A DNA stretch of 64,000 nt from Candidatus Rifleibacteriota bacterium (lineage in GTDB: Bacteria; Muiribacteriota; Ozemobacteria; Ozemobacterales; Ozemobacteraceae). The translations under genes were made by a program, and so were the position numbers. The DNA lies in NCBI GenBank assembly GCA_015232575.1, contig JADFZL010000001.1:248001-312000 (forward strand). The letters run 5' to 3'. Of this stretch, positions 9,646 through 18,997 are shown piece after piece. The notes beneath the pieces were generated by a model that saw only the letters and a list, made by a program, of their open reading frames with translations, made no database searches and had not been told where the DNA came from. Every line of letters begins with the position of its first letter. Within the stretch, counting starts at the first letter, position 1.

Positions 9646-10823
9646 AAAAGATCGGACTATTTCTCGACTCTGAACCATTTGATGGAGGGAAATTTCAGTA
9701 CAGCCTTTCCATGCTGAGAGCTGTGTGTAATTTAACCCCTGGCAAATATCAGATCATTGTCGCTTATTCGCCTCTGCACTGGGAAAAACATCTTTCCGGT
9801 TCCGGGGTTTCCTCTTTTCATGTCCCGAATAATAAAATCAGATGGTTTTATGACAGGATATGGCGGAACCTTCGTTTGCCAACACAGACCTGGAGAAGGC
9901 TTTGCGCCAGCTGCTTCAATTTTTCACAGCAGATAATAAATACGAAATGTGATTTGTGGATTTTTACTGCTGACAATACCTTACCATACCAGTTGCCTGT
10001 GCCGGCACTAGTTTCAATATTCGATTTAATGCACAGGTATGAAAAAAGATTTCCGGAAGTAAGCGCCTACGGAAGATTTACGAGAAGGGAAAAACATTTC
10101 AACGAAGTCTGCAAATGGAGTTCAGGTATTCTTGTTGACTCGGAAACTGGAAAAAATCAGGTTGTTGAATCATATCATGTTTCACCTGCAAAAGTTTATA
10201 CGTTGCCTTTTATTGCTCCTGACTACATTACCAAACCACATTCTTCAGAGAAAAAACTGTCAGAAAAATATAACCTTCCGGAAAAATTTATTTTTTATCC
10301 TGCGCAATTCTGGGAACATAAAAATCACAAAAATTTAATCCGGGCAGTTAAGAGACTGAAGCCTTCAATCCCTGACCTGAAACTTGTCCTGGTCGGATCA
10401 AAGAAAAACGCTTATCCATCTGTACTGGAACTTGTGAATAATTCAGGACTCCAGAATGATGTTTATTTTCTGGGTTATGTTCCGGATGAAGACATTTCTG
10501 AAATCTACCGGCATGCAAGAGCAATGATAATGCCCACTTTTTTCGGACCGACAAACATTCCGCCCCTTGAAGCATTTGCAGTAAAATGTCCGGCCGCAGT
10601 GTCCGGAATATACGGAATGCCGGAACAATCAGGTGATGCAGCACTATTCTTCAACCCTGCTTCAGAAATAGAAATTTCTGAAGCAATAAAAAAACTGTGG
10701 CTGGACGACAAATTGTGTTCTGAACTCTCTGAAAAAGGTTATAGAAACCATTTGTCCTGGAACCAGAATAATTTCAACAGAAAGCTGGAAGATATACTTG
10801 ATCAGTATTTCACGCAAAAATAG
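9642..10823 (+). CDS. Glycosyltransferase, GT4
   Basis: 393 residues. ATG at 9642 overlaps the previous stop by 4 bases and is preferred to the upstream in-frame GTG at 9624. The C-terminal domain has YPAQFWEHKNHKNLI and PTFFGPTNIPPLEAFA, both typical of GT4 enzymes, with the second Glu of the donor site present in PPLEA. It acts in the cytoplasm on a lipid-linked acceptor. Donor is unknown. Confidence 0.85.
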   Translation: MKKIGLFLDSEPFDGGKFQYSLSMLRAVCNLTPGKYQIIVAYSPLHWEKHLSGSGVSSFHVPNNKIRWFYDRIWRNLRLPTQTWRRLCASCFNFSQQIINTKCDLWIFTADNTLPYQLPVPALVSIFDLMHRYEKRFPEVSAYGRFTRREKHFNEVCKWSSGILVDSETGKNQVVESYHVSPAKVYTLPFIAPDYITKPHSSEKKLSEKYNLPEKFIFYPAQFWEHKNHKNLIRAVKRLKPSIPDLKLVLVGSKKNAYPSVLELVNNSGLQNDVYFLGYVPDEDISEIYRHARAMIMPTFFGPTNIPPLEAFAVKCPAAVSGIYGMPEQSGDAALFFNPASEIEISEAIKKLWLDDKLCSELSEKGYRNHLSWNQNNFNRKLEDILDQYFTQK

Positions 10824-10847
10824 TTCTGTCATTGAGAGGGGTTATCA

Positions 10848-11711
10848 GTGCTAACAATATTCTCCATTCCCAAGTCCTTTTCCGGGCATATCGGAGTAAT
10901 TCAGAAGAATGCCATCAACAGCTGGAAGAATTTAGGATCTGGCGTGGAAATCATTCTGATGGGGAATGATGAAGGTGTTGATAAAATTGCACAAATATGT
11001 AATGTAAAACACATACCCGATGTTCAAAGAAATGAACACGGTACTCCATTGCTGAGTTATGCTTTTGAATATGCCCAAAAAGTAGCAGTAAACAAAAATC
11101 TCATGTATTGCAATACTGACATTCTGCTCTTTTCTGATGTAATTAAAACACTAAAAGTCATAACCCTAGAAAAGTATCTTCTCTGCGGAAGAAGATGGGA
11201 CCTTGACCAAACTGAAGAAATTAATTTTTCAGATCCACAGGAATTGATGCTTCTTAATAGTAATTTACAAAAGAGGGGAAAACTTCACGGAATGAGCGGA
11301 ATTGACTACTTCATATTTCCAAAAAATCTCATCAAAATGCCTCCATTTGCTGTTGGCCGACCTGGTTGGGACAGTTGGCTGATTTTTGATATGCTTCAGA
11401 GAAACATCACTGTAATAGACGCAACAGAATCAATAAAAATTATCCATCAAAACCACAACTACTCACATTCTTCTTTTGGTGGCAAATACAGAGTTGAAGG
11501 CCCAGAATTCTTAAAGAATCTTGAGCTGGCTGGCGGTTATTCATGCCTTGCAACTTTGACCAATGCAAACAGGATAGTTGATAGAGATTATTTAGTAAAA
11601 AAACCCCCTGTATTTCGCTATTTTTTTTCCATTTTATTGAAATACTCTCTCTTCCGAATACTTCTTTCAACAAAAAGATATCTCCAAGACTCAAGAAGCC
11701 ACTGGCACTAG
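10848..11711 (+). CDS. Putative GT-A-like transferase of surface glycan locus
   Basis: 287 residues from a GTG with GAGGGG 7 bases upstream. A candidate DxD-like site is YCNTDILLF (about residues 86-94), and GMSGIDYF and GRPGWDSWL later in the chain are conserved-looking. I recognise the overall pattern from uncharacterised proteins of LPS loci often labelled glycosyltransferase, but not a named family. The TAG stop is formed by the TA target site and the first base of the IS630 element. The empty site would also read TAG, so the protein is probably complete. Confidence 0.5.
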   Translation: MLTIFSIPKSFSGHIGVIQKNAINSWKNLGSGVEIILMGNDEGVDKIAQICNVKHIPDVQRNEHGTPLLSYAFEYAQKVAVNKNLMYCNTDILLFSDVIKTLKVITLEKYLLCGRRWDLDQTEEINFSDPQELMLLNSNLQKRGKLHGMSGIDYFIFPKNLIKMPPFAVGRPGWDSWLIFDMLQRNITVIDATESIKIIHQNHNYSHSSFGGKYRVEGPEFLKNLELAGGYSCLATLTNANRIVDRDYLVKKPPVFRYFFSILLKYSLFRILLSTKRYLQDSRSHWH

Positions 11712-12996
11712 TATAACGTTCGCTAATTAAGCTTTCTATTTGGTGCGGAGCGTGCTACAATGGAAAAACCAATTTTCCGGAGGAAAAAATATGCCATTTG
11801 TCAGCATGAAACCAAAAATTGTACTCTCGAAAGAGGAAATAGCGCTGCTTGATCAGGTTCTTAAATCAAGAAGTGTGGCCTCTGTTGGTTTTTTTCGCGC
11901 AAAAATCATTCAGGAGAGCATTTCGGGGAAGAGCGTGTCCGAAATATCCAGAATTTTGGATACTAACAGACTTAGAGTGAGAAAGACAACTGATAAAGTC
12001 TTGCATTTTGGGCTAAAAACCGCGTTGAAAGACCTCCCGCGCACCGGGAGAAAGCCTGTTATAACTGACGAAGCTCAACAATGGGTCATTTCAATTGCTT
12101 GTCAGAAGCCAGTTGATTTGGGTTATTCTATTGAGTTGTGGACATACAGTTATCTTCAAGATCACCTGAGAAAAAACTGTATTTATTTTGGTTATCCTGA
12201 ATTGAAAGCTATATCGCGAAGCACCATTTGCGAAATACTCAACAAATCCGAAATTAAACCACATAAGATTAAATATTATCTTGAACGCCGAGACCCTAAT
12301 TTTGAAGAAAAAATGCAAGAAGTGATGTATGTTTACGAAGAGGTAAGTCTTATGAAAGAATTTGATTCTAAAGGAGAATTTGATAATTCCGCAGTGATTT
12401 CTTACGACGAAAAACCCGGAATACAGGCAATAGAAAACACTGCGCCAGATTTGCAACCAGTGCCAGGTGTTCATTCATGCATTTCGAGAGATCATGAATA
12501 CAAGAGACATGGAACAGTTTCCTTATTAGCAGGTATTGATTTGACAACTGGTCATGTGCACGGAAGAGTCGAAGACACGCACTGCAGCAAAGAATTTATA
12601 AGTTTTCTGGAAGATATAAATGCTTATTATCACGACAAAGATCGAATCAGAATCATTTTGGACAACCACACGGTACACACGTCAAAAGATACAAGACAAT
12701 ACTTATCTACAGTTCCAAATCGCTTTGAATTTACTTTTACTCCAAAACATGCTTCGTGGCTAAACATTATCGAATGCTTCTTTTCCAAAATGACTCGCTC
12801 TTTTTTACGTGGAATTCGAGTTGCCTCAAAAGACGATCTGAAAGAGAGAATCCATAGGTATTTAGAGGAAATAAATGAAAATCCTAGAATTTTCAATTGG
12901 AAGTATAAGATGAATGAATTGCCATAAATGCAGTACACTGATTTTGACTGGGAGCGGTACAAAGAATATTGGAATGTTAATTAGCGACCTTTATAC
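11711..12996 (+). mobile_element. IS630-type insertion sequence with TA target duplication
   Basis: Terminal inverted repeats are visible. The left end starts GTATAACGTTCGCTAATTAA and the inverted right end reads GTATAAAGGTCGCTAATTAA, differing only in the three bases after GTATAA. TA lies directly outside both ends (11709-11710 and 12997-12998), as expected for IS630/Tc1-type insertion. The element is about 1.29 kb and carries one transposase. The insertion is within the stop codon of the preceding gene without changing it. Confidence 0.85.
11791..12927 (+). CDS. IS630 family transposase (DDE)
   Basis: 378 residues, ATG at 11791 with GGAGGA upstream. The N-terminal part holds a helix-turn-helix region (SVSEISRILDTNRLRVRK). 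The DDE triad is clear: Asp in ISYDEKPGIQ, Asp in RIILDNHTVH and Glu in ASWLNIIECFFSKM. All catalytic positions are intact and there is no frameshift, so the copy may be active. Confidence 0.92.
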   Translation: MPFVSMKPKIVLSKEEIALLDQVLKSRSVASVGFFRAKIIQESISGKSVSEISRILDTNRLRVRKTTDKVLHFGLKTALKDLPRTGRKPVITDEAQQWVISIACQKPVDLGYSIELWTYSYLQDHLRKNCIYFGYPELKAISRSTICEILNKSEIKPHKIKYYLERRDPNFEEKMQEVMYVYEEVSLMKEFDSKGEFDNSAVISYDEKPGIQAIENTAPDLQPVPGVHSCISRDHEYKRHGTVSLLAGIDLTTGHVHGRVEDTHCSKEFISFLEDINAYYHDKDRIRIILDNHTVHTSKDTRQYLSTVPNRFEFTFTPKHASWLNIIECFFSKMTRSFLRGIRVASKDDLKERIHRYLEEINENPRIFNWKYKMNELP

Positions 12997-12998
12997 TA

Positions 12999-13106
12999 GT
13001 ATTGTATTCGCCATATAACATTCCAACATAGAGCGCGATTTTTATTGCGGGCAAATACAATTGACGATGCTGTCATTGAAAGCATAATGACAGTGAACGT
13101 TACCAC
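12999..13106. mobile_element. Possible IS630-related miniature element next to the IS
   Basis: Directly beyond the IS a second TA-flanked segment of about 108 bases begins GTATTGTATTCGCC and ends in the inverse of GTGGTAACGTTCAC. Both ends resemble the IS tips (16 of 23 bases over the left end counted with its CTAG flank; 12 of 14 aligned at the right end with one gap). It is closed by TA at 13107-13108. It contains a perfect 8-base hairpin (13070-13077 with 13086-13093) and no gene. It may be a miniature relative or a decayed end. Confidence 0.4.
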
Positions 13107-13215
13107 TAGCATTTTGGTTGAAAAATGTCAACAAAGATTTGTTAATTATAAGCATTTCAGACATATAACAATAATTACTAAATCAGTGTATACAAAACCA
13201 CCCAAAAAGCAATAA

Positions 13216-13242
13216 GAAAAACCCCTGTTGTGATCAGAGGTT
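13216..13242 (-). terminator. Rho-independent terminator of the beta-helix gene
   Basis: On the minus strand AACCTCTG (13242-13235) pairs with CAGGGGTT (13227-13220) across a 7-base loop, with one G-T pair, followed by TTTCTT. It lies about 65 bases beyond the stop of the beta-helix gene. Confidence 0.6.
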
Positions 13243-13307
13243 TGCTTATAAAATTAAATAATTAAATTAGCGTGCTAGTAAACTCACGCTAGGATGGATC
13301 AAATATT

Positions 13308-14954
13308 TCAATAATTCCAAAATTTTAATCTGATTGCTTGTGTACCTACACCCAAATTTTGTCTTATTTGGAGATTTCCTGGAGTTGCATATACGCACAG
13401 GTGCCCTAGAACGTCAGTGTTTGTTGCATTTCCTGTAGCTGCTAAAACATTGCACGTATGACTTGCTGCATCATAAACAAATAAACCTGCATGAGATGCA
13501 ACTTGAACAATCAAAAATCCCGAATAGTTCGGCAATGCGTCAAGTGTTTGATATTCCGGTAAGTCATTTTTCACAAAAGAAAATGATCTAAGACCTGCTC
13601 CAAGATTATTGCCCGCGTAGTATGGATTATAGAAATCCATCTGAGTTCCGGAATTTTTAATGTCATTGTCTTCTATTACTGTATTTGGAAGCGCACCAAG
13701 CTTATCTATTCTTAGACCGTAGTAATTGTCACCTTTTTGAACAACATTATTTCTAAAAATCAAATAATCACTTAATATTGAAATGTTGCTCTGCATTAAT
13801 CTACCACCATAGGAAGCAATATTGTTATTATTTCTTGAAAACACATTATCTGTGATATAGACAGGCGAAGTTCCAAGTGAATCGAAGTATAATCCAGAAT
13901 CTGCACAATCAGATACTTTGTTTCCAAAGATTCTATTTCCAAAGCCTTCCGAATTATACTGAATTCCTACGTATTCTGAAGAAGCAATTGTATTGTTGGA
14001 TATAACACAGTTGTTAGTATTGCCAATGAATTCAACAGCCGTTCCATTTATATCATTTCCAATGCAGCTGTTAGAATTGCTTTTACCGGGTGCTGATTTC
14101 CCAAATCTGACATGTCCTTTCCAGATTAATGAACCAGATGCAATAAGACTGGGATCGACTAAGGCAAATGATATTTGGGATGATGAAAAAACAACGGAAT
14201 TATTAGCAAACAAGTTGTCGTAGCAGTCATTATAAATTTGGAAAGATGCAAAATAAGCATTTTTGAAATGATTATTACATATTATCGAATCCTTCGCAGC
14301 AGAAAGTGCAACTTGAACATTTTGACATTTTTCAAAATTGCAATTTGAAATTGACAAGGCATTTGTGAAATAACCGTGTTGGGTGTTCCTCCAAGTTGAG
14401 ACAGCTTCCCCTGGCCAGTCGGTGAAATCACAGTTGCTAATCGAAACCTTGTTTATATCAGATTGTACATCACCGTTAGGATAATCTCCCACCATAATGC
14501 ACCCAACATAATGACCGGGAGGTAAAAATCTTATTGTCCCATCAGTTTCCAGCCAGTTATTTGGGCTGTTTCCGTCGAATTTTAATCCTTCAAATGTGAC
14601 ATTATCCCTTCTAACATTGAAAATGTAGTTTGCGTATGTAGAAGTTGCATTAAATAGCGTTGAAGAAGCAATGAGCTTTATTGTAGCTCCGTTACCAATG
14701 AAATGTAACTCTTTATCAATAATGAATTTTCTGTCTACGAGGTAAGTCCTTGATGCGTCGCCAAACCAAATTGTTGCACCTGATGAGGCAGAAGCAATCG
14801 CTTCTGCAATTGCTTCAGAATCATCTACTAGACCATTTCCATCTGCATTATAAAGTTGAACATCTACATAAGGCCCACCTGGAATAGATAGAGGTTGCAT
14901 ACCCGCCAGTAAGTTGCAGCACATGACCATACAAATAAGCACCAACTTCCTCAT
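13308..14954 (-). CDS. Secreted right-handed beta-helix protein (pectate lyase 3-like)
   Basis: 548 residues from ATG 14954, which has GGAGG 6-7 bases upstream (a TTG at 14966 overlaps that box). Residues 1-20 form a signal peptide (MRKLVLICMVMCCNLLAGMQ). The segment VDVQLYNADGNGLVDDSEAI is the typical opening of pectate-lyase-3/tailspike helices. The middle, about residues 80-450, is rich in repeating N-x-I/V-x-x-N patterns of beta-helix rungs. A distinct C-terminal domain (about 70 residues, ending RLKFWNY) follows. Likely role is binding or cleaving an exported polysaccharide. It is flanked by two transposase genes, which suggests transfer. Confidence 0.7.
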   Translation of the reverse strand: MRKLVLICMVMCCNLLAGMQPLSIPGGPYVDVQLYNADGNGLVDDSEAIAEAIASASSGATIWFGDASRTYLVDRKFIIDKELHFIGNGATIKLIASSTLFNATSTYANYIFNVRRDNVTFEGLKFDGNSPNNWLETDGTIRFLPPGHYVGCIMVGDYPNGDVQSDINKVSISNCDFTDWPGEAVSTWRNTQHGYFTNALSISNCNFEKCQNVQVALSAAKDSIICNNHFKNAYFASFQIYNDCYDNLFANNSVVFSSSQISFALVDPSLIASGSLIWKGHVRFGKSAPGKSNSNSCIGNDINGTAVEFIGNTNNCVISNNTIASSEYVGIQYNSEGFGNRIFGNKVSDCADSGLYFDSLGTSPVYITDNVFSRNNNNIASYGGRLMQSNISILSDYLIFRNNVVQKGDNYYGLRIDKLGALPNTVIEDNDIKNSGTQMDFYNPYYAGNNLGAGLRSFSFVKNDLPEYQTLDALPNYSGFLIVQVASHAGLFVYDAASHTCNVLAATGNATNTDVLGHLCVYATPGNLQIRQNLGVGTQAIRLKFWNY

Positions 14955-14985
14955 ATTACCCTCCAATATAAGTGAATTTTGTCTG

Positions 14986-15015
14986 TAAATATCATATCAA
15001 CAATCCCTTTGTCAA
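14986..15015 (-). promoter_or_regulatory. Candidate promoter of the beta-helix gene
   Basis: On the minus strand TTGACA (15015-15010), an 18-base spacer and TATTTA (14991-14986). This puts a start of transcription roughly 25 bases before the ATG at 14954. Prediction from sequence only. Confidence 0.4.
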
Positions 15016-15178
15016 CAACATATATCAAGCCCCAGCAACAAAGAGTAAAATTTTGAAATACGAATATTTTTATAAGATTCTGAGTTTTTTTTGTGGGAGA
15101 AATGGAATACTTTCTGCATTGGAATGGTTTTAATTTATGCCGCGAAGCTGTTCTGAACAATCGAATTCCGGAAATATT

Positions 15179-16510
15179 TTAAGAAGTGTTTGCTATTGAT
15201 TTGCAATATCCTTCATTTTGAAAAGTTTGAATTTTCTCCAACGAAGAATAATTCCTGAAAGCCTCCATTATTTTCATTGCCAATGCTTTTGCCGAGCTGA
15301 ATCCACGCGGAAACCATTCTTTCAGCAGTTTTTCCGCTTTGATTAATTGGCTCAGCATATCCGCTATCTGAAGCGAATAATAAAATATTTTTGCGGCCGT
15401 TGGATCTCTTGAATACTGGTGTTCAAGAGCAAAACCTCTGTTCTTTTGCGTATTAAACGCATTTTCAATTCTCCATCTCAACCTGCCTCCATCATTTGCA
15501 ATTTCTTCCACATTGTTCTTGTTTGTTTCTATGTTGGTAACCCAACGCCAATGGCTAATCTCACCATTCCGGTTTTCTATACAATCCACTATCCCGATTT
15601 TATGGGTGCATCCTTTAGTGTCCTTGTACAATACATCATTTACCCAGTTTATTTCTTGCCTTGCTTCATTCCTTTTGCTTTTGCAGGTTATTTTGTTCTC
15701 CTGGTTTAAAGGCGTTAAAGATGTGAATTCTTCGTGAACACTCGGTAAACAACCGTTTTTCAAAACAATCATGTATTTCCAGCCATTCCTTTTACAAATG
15801 CTGAACACAGGCCCATTTGGATAAAGACCATCAAATGTAAGCAAAAGTTTTGTTCTGGGAAATATTTTTTTCAATTCTTCCGCAAGTCGATAAAAAGCTT
15901 TTAATTCACAATCCTGTTTCGGCGTGTCTTCATGCTCATTTTCCACAAATGCGGTTCCGACAGAGAATTCTCCGTGCTTGGAAATGAGTTTAGCCTCCAA
16001 AGCATAGTGCAGATAAGTAGTTTTTCCGTTGGTAGTTCTTCTTAACCACTGACTATGAGGTTTAGAAGAAGAATATAGTCCAGTTCCATCAACAGCGATA
16101 ATAAGGTATTTTCCCAAAGTTCGATCCGCGTTGAAAAATTTTTGTTTTATAAGGCGTTTAACAATTTTGGAAGGGATTTTTGCCACTTCATCTATATCAA
16201 GCAAAGCAAAAGCATCATCAATGGTATCACCATGAGGAACTCCACAATTAAAATGCATCAGAAAAATGTTGTTTATTTTCGGAGTTCTCAAAAACTCATT
16301 CACTTTATTTCGCGCTTCCAGTCGAAAGAGGAAAAGAAAGATGGCAGTGAAAAACACGGATGGTAAATTGTATTCTATATAGCTTTCGTGCCTTGGTTCA
16401 GAAACATCCGAAAAAAAGGAAGTAACCGAGCCGAAAATCTTTTTTGTTGTTTTCAGAGTAATGAAAATCAATTTTTCATATTCAGATATTGATTTATCGA
16501 GGGTTTTCAT
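15179..16510 (-). CDS. IS4-like DDE transposase
   Basis: About 443 residues from ATG 16510; an in-frame TTG at 16588 is possible. Three acidic sites fit the DDE triad of the IS4 superfamily: Asp in LIIAVDGTGLYSS, Asp in LLTFDGLYPNGP and Glu in LRWRIENAFNTQKNRGF, the last within the conserved family signature. The frame is intact. I could not identify terminal inverted repeats or a target duplication, so the element boundaries are not given. Confidence 0.8.
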   Translation of the reverse strand: MKTLDKSISEYEKLIFITLKTTKKIFGSVTSFFSDVSEPRHESYIEYNLPSVFFTAIFLFLFRLEARNKVNEFLRTPKINNIFLMHFNCGVPHGDTIDDAFALLDIDEVAKIPSKIVKRLIKQKFFNADRTLGKYLIIAVDGTGLYSSSKPHSQWLRRTTNGKTTYLHYALEAKLISKHGEFSVGTAFVENEHEDTPKQDCELKAFYRLAEELKKIFPRTKLLLTFDGLYPNGPVFSICKRNGWKYMIVLKNGCLPSVHEEFTSLTPLNQENKITCKSKRNEARQEINWVNDVLYKDTKGCTHKIGIVDCIENRNGEISHWRWVTNIETNKNNVEEIANDGGRLRWRIENAFNTQKNRGFALEHQYSRDPTAAKIFYYSLQIADMLSQLIKAEKLLKEWFPRGFSSAKALAMKIMEAFRNYSSLEKIQTFQNEGYCKSIANTS

Positions 16511-17131
16511 ATATACTTGCAGCGTAAATGTTGGGATTGAGTTTGGGGCAACCCTACTCAGTCTTTTTTTTTGCTTCCATGATTCCAAAATCAGACTTAG
16601 AAAGCAAGCTTTCCATTAAAACATATTTTTTCTTGGATGTACATAGCCCACCGCGAAAAAAAAATAAAAAATCATCGGAATCCTTTATTGGGATTAAGGG
16701 GATTTTTTACTCTTTATTGCTGATCAAGCCCGAGTTTCCTAGTTATCTGGGAAAACATGCAAAACCTTGCTCTAATAGCATATTCCAGGGCTGTGAATAC
16801 TTACCCTAAGTTTTGAGAATCTGCTTCCAGAATACACAATCCGAGAATTGAGATCTGTTTTTTGAAACTTTTTTGAAATCTTCGAAGCATCAGAGGAAAT
16901 TGTTTCGAATCATTGCGATTGCCTGGATAAATATCATAATACAACGGGATATGAAAATCAGAAATACAAAAAGTGCATAGCTTATCTGCCGAAGATTATC
17001 TCTTCTCTGTTTTTTTTCAGAAATGATTACTTTCTTCTGATTTAAAGCTGATATGACTAACAGAACAAATTCATCCCGAATTAGCGCATTTTGCCTTCAC
17101 ATTTGAATAACATTAGTTGGAAGTGGCTGCA
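16511..17131. other. Gap beyond the IS4-like transposase, no gene recognised
   Basis: About 620 bases. A 93-codon plus-strand frame (16528-16809) has no recognisable motif or start signal. The right end of the insertion element probably lies here, but no inverted repeat matching the 15.1 kb side was found by eye. Confidence 0.35.
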
Positions 17132-18316
17132 TTATTTGGTACAAATAGCAAAAATTCTTTTTACGACTCTTACTGTTTCATTCATGTTTTCTTCAGACAA
17201 AGTCGGGTGAACAAGAAACATAAGACTGGTTTCCCCAAGAGTTTGCGCAACAGGTAATCGCTCCCTAGGTTGCAATCCTGCATCCTCAAATGCTTTCTCA
17301 AGATATATTTCACTACAACTTCCTGAAAAACATGGAATTCCTTCATTGTTTATTAACTCTATTATTTTATCTCTGTTCCATCCTGGTTTCAAATATTCCG
17401 GTCGAAGAAAAGAATAATATTTATAATATGAATGAAAGACCTCTTTTGGAGGAACAGTAACTCTTAGTGCAGGTATTTCTTTAAAACATTTCGTTAAAAT
17501 TGAAGCATTATTCCTTCGAATCTCCACCCACTTTGACAATTTTTTCAATGCTATTCGACCTATACTAGCCTGCATTTCAAGCATTCTCCAATTTGTACCA
17601 AAAGATTCATGAAGCCAACGAAACCCTTGTGCATGTTTTCTATTGTAAACAGCATCAAAACTTTTTCCATGATCCTTAAATGCCCAGGCTTTTTCCCAAA
17701 TTTCTGGATCATTCGTAGTTAGCATACCACCTTCACCACCAGTAGTAATGATTTTATCCTGGCAAAACGAAAAAGCACCTACATGTCCTAAGCATCCGAC
17801 AGGGTGACCTTTATAAGCTGCGCCCGTTGCCTGAGCACAATCCTCAATCACTTTTAAACCATGCTTAGTAGCAATATCCATTATTGAATCCATCTCACAA
17901 GGCCAACCGGCAAGATGAACAGCAATAATTGCTTTCGTTTTATTTGTAATAGCCCTCTCAACAGCAGAGGGCAAAATATTCTGACTTTCTGGATCTATGT
18001 CTGCCATAACCGGAACCCCACCACATCTTACGATACAACTTGCCGAGGCGATAAAAGTTCGAGGAGTTACAATCACTTCGCTTCCAGCACCGATATTAAG
18101 AGAATGAAGGGCGAGTTCAAGTGCTACAGTACCATTTGTCAAAGCAACTGCATATTTACTGTTCGAAATTTTTGCAAACTCATTTTCAAAATTCCGTCCC
18201 TCATCCCCAGTCCAATAATTTACCTTGCCGGATTGTAAAACATTTACTACTGATTCAATTTCATCATCCTCAAAAACCGGCCAAGCACTAAATTTGTTTT
18301 CTGTTGAATTTACCAC
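17132..18316 (-). CDS. DegT/DnrJ/EryC1/StrS sugar aminotransferase
   Basis: 394 residues, GTG start with GAGG 9 bases upstream. PLP Lys188 is in FSFCQDKIITTGGEGG. The motifs TNGTVALELAL, EVIVTPRTF and AVHLAGWPC are typical of the family. It lies 22 bases upstream (in the transcript) of a PglC-type transferase, so it could make the 4-amino sugar that is loaded first on the lipid carrier, using the keto sugar from the CapD-type dehydratase. That link is an inference. It is clearly different from the aminotransferase at 7774-8886. Confidence 0.85.
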   Translation of the reverse strand: MVNSTENKFSAWPVFEDDEIESVVNVLQSGKVNYWTGDEGRNFENEFAKISNSKYAVALTNGTVALELALHSLNIGAGSEVIVTPRTFIASASCIVRCGGVPVMADIDPESQNILPSAVERAITNKTKAIIAVHLAGWPCEMDSIMDIATKHGLKVIEDCAQATGAAYKGHPVGCLGHVGAFSFCQDKIITTGGEGGMLTTNDPEIWEKAWAFKDHGKSFDAVYNRKHAQGFRWLHESFGTNWRMLEMQASIGRIALKKLSKWVEIRRNNASILTKCFKEIPALRVTVPPKEVFHSYYKYYSFLRPEYLKPGWNRDKIIELINNEGIPCFSGSCSEIYLEKAFEDAGLQPRERLPVAQTLGETSLMFLVHPTLSEENMNETVRVVKRIFAICTK

Positions 18317-18338
18317 AACTTTTTACCTCGCAGTAAAT

Positions 18339-18941
18339 CTATATTTTTATTAAAGCAAAAAGAGTTCTAAATATTAAAGAAATGTCGGTAAAAAATCCCC
18401 TCGAAGAAATATATTTTTTATACATCAATATTTTTTTAGGCATAATTTCTTGGATATAAGCTTCTTCCTGGTTTGGAAATTGCCTTAGAAGCTCTTCTTC
18501 GTTTCTGTATTCAATTGCAGCAAAATCTGTAATTCCCGGTTTTACTTGAAGGATTTCCTTATAATCTTTATAAAAGCAGTTAACATATTTCGCAAGCTCT
18601 GGCCTAGGCCCAACAAAACTCATATCACCGAATAAAATACCCAATAACTGTGGTAACTCGTCGATCTTATATTTCCTTAAATAACCACCTATTCTGGTAA
18701 TTCTCTGAGCATTTTCTGCATTTATCGGGATCTTCTCATTAAAACCTTTTTCAGTCATCGTTCTAAACTTAATAATTTTGATGGGCTTAAAATTCTTACC
18801 AATCCTCTCCTGAATAAAAAAAACAGATCCCTTGGATTTTAACTTAATAAGCATTGCCACAAAAAAGAAAATCGGGGAAAGAAAAACCAGTCCAAGCAAA
18901 GAGAACACAACATCAAAACAACGCTTGATATTATCTTGCAT
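18339..18941 (-). CDS. Initiating sugar-1-phosphate transferase (PglC/WcaJ-type monotopic PGT)
   Basis: 200 residues, the length of the small PglC form. An N-terminal re-entrant hydrophobic helix (FDVVFSLLGLVFLSPIFFF) is followed by IKFRTM, IDELPQL and GDMSFVGPRPE, the family signature including the catalytic Asp-Glu pair (DE of IDELPQL). It moves a phospho-sugar from UDP to undecaprenyl phosphate at the inner membrane and so starts glycan assembly. No good ribosome-binding site precedes the ATG. Confidence 0.9.
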   Translation of the reverse strand: MQDNIKRCFDVVFSLLGLVFLSPIFFFVAMLIKLKSKGSVFFIQERIGKNFKPIKIIKFRTMTEKGFNEKIPINAENAQRITRIGGYLRKYKIDELPQLLGILFGDMSFVGPRPELAKYVNCFYKDYKEILQVKPGITDFAAIEYRNEEELLRQFPNQEEAYIQEIMPKKILMYKKYISSRGFFTDISLIFRTLFALIKI

Positions 18942-18997
18942 ATATTATATTGAACGAATTACCAAAATTAAAACTCATACAAATTCCTCATAAATCA

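Noticed and set aside
15100..16700. Terminal inverted repeats of the IS4-like element
   Set aside because: Looked for on both sides of the transposase, but no pair convincing by eye was found, so no element boundaries are claimed.
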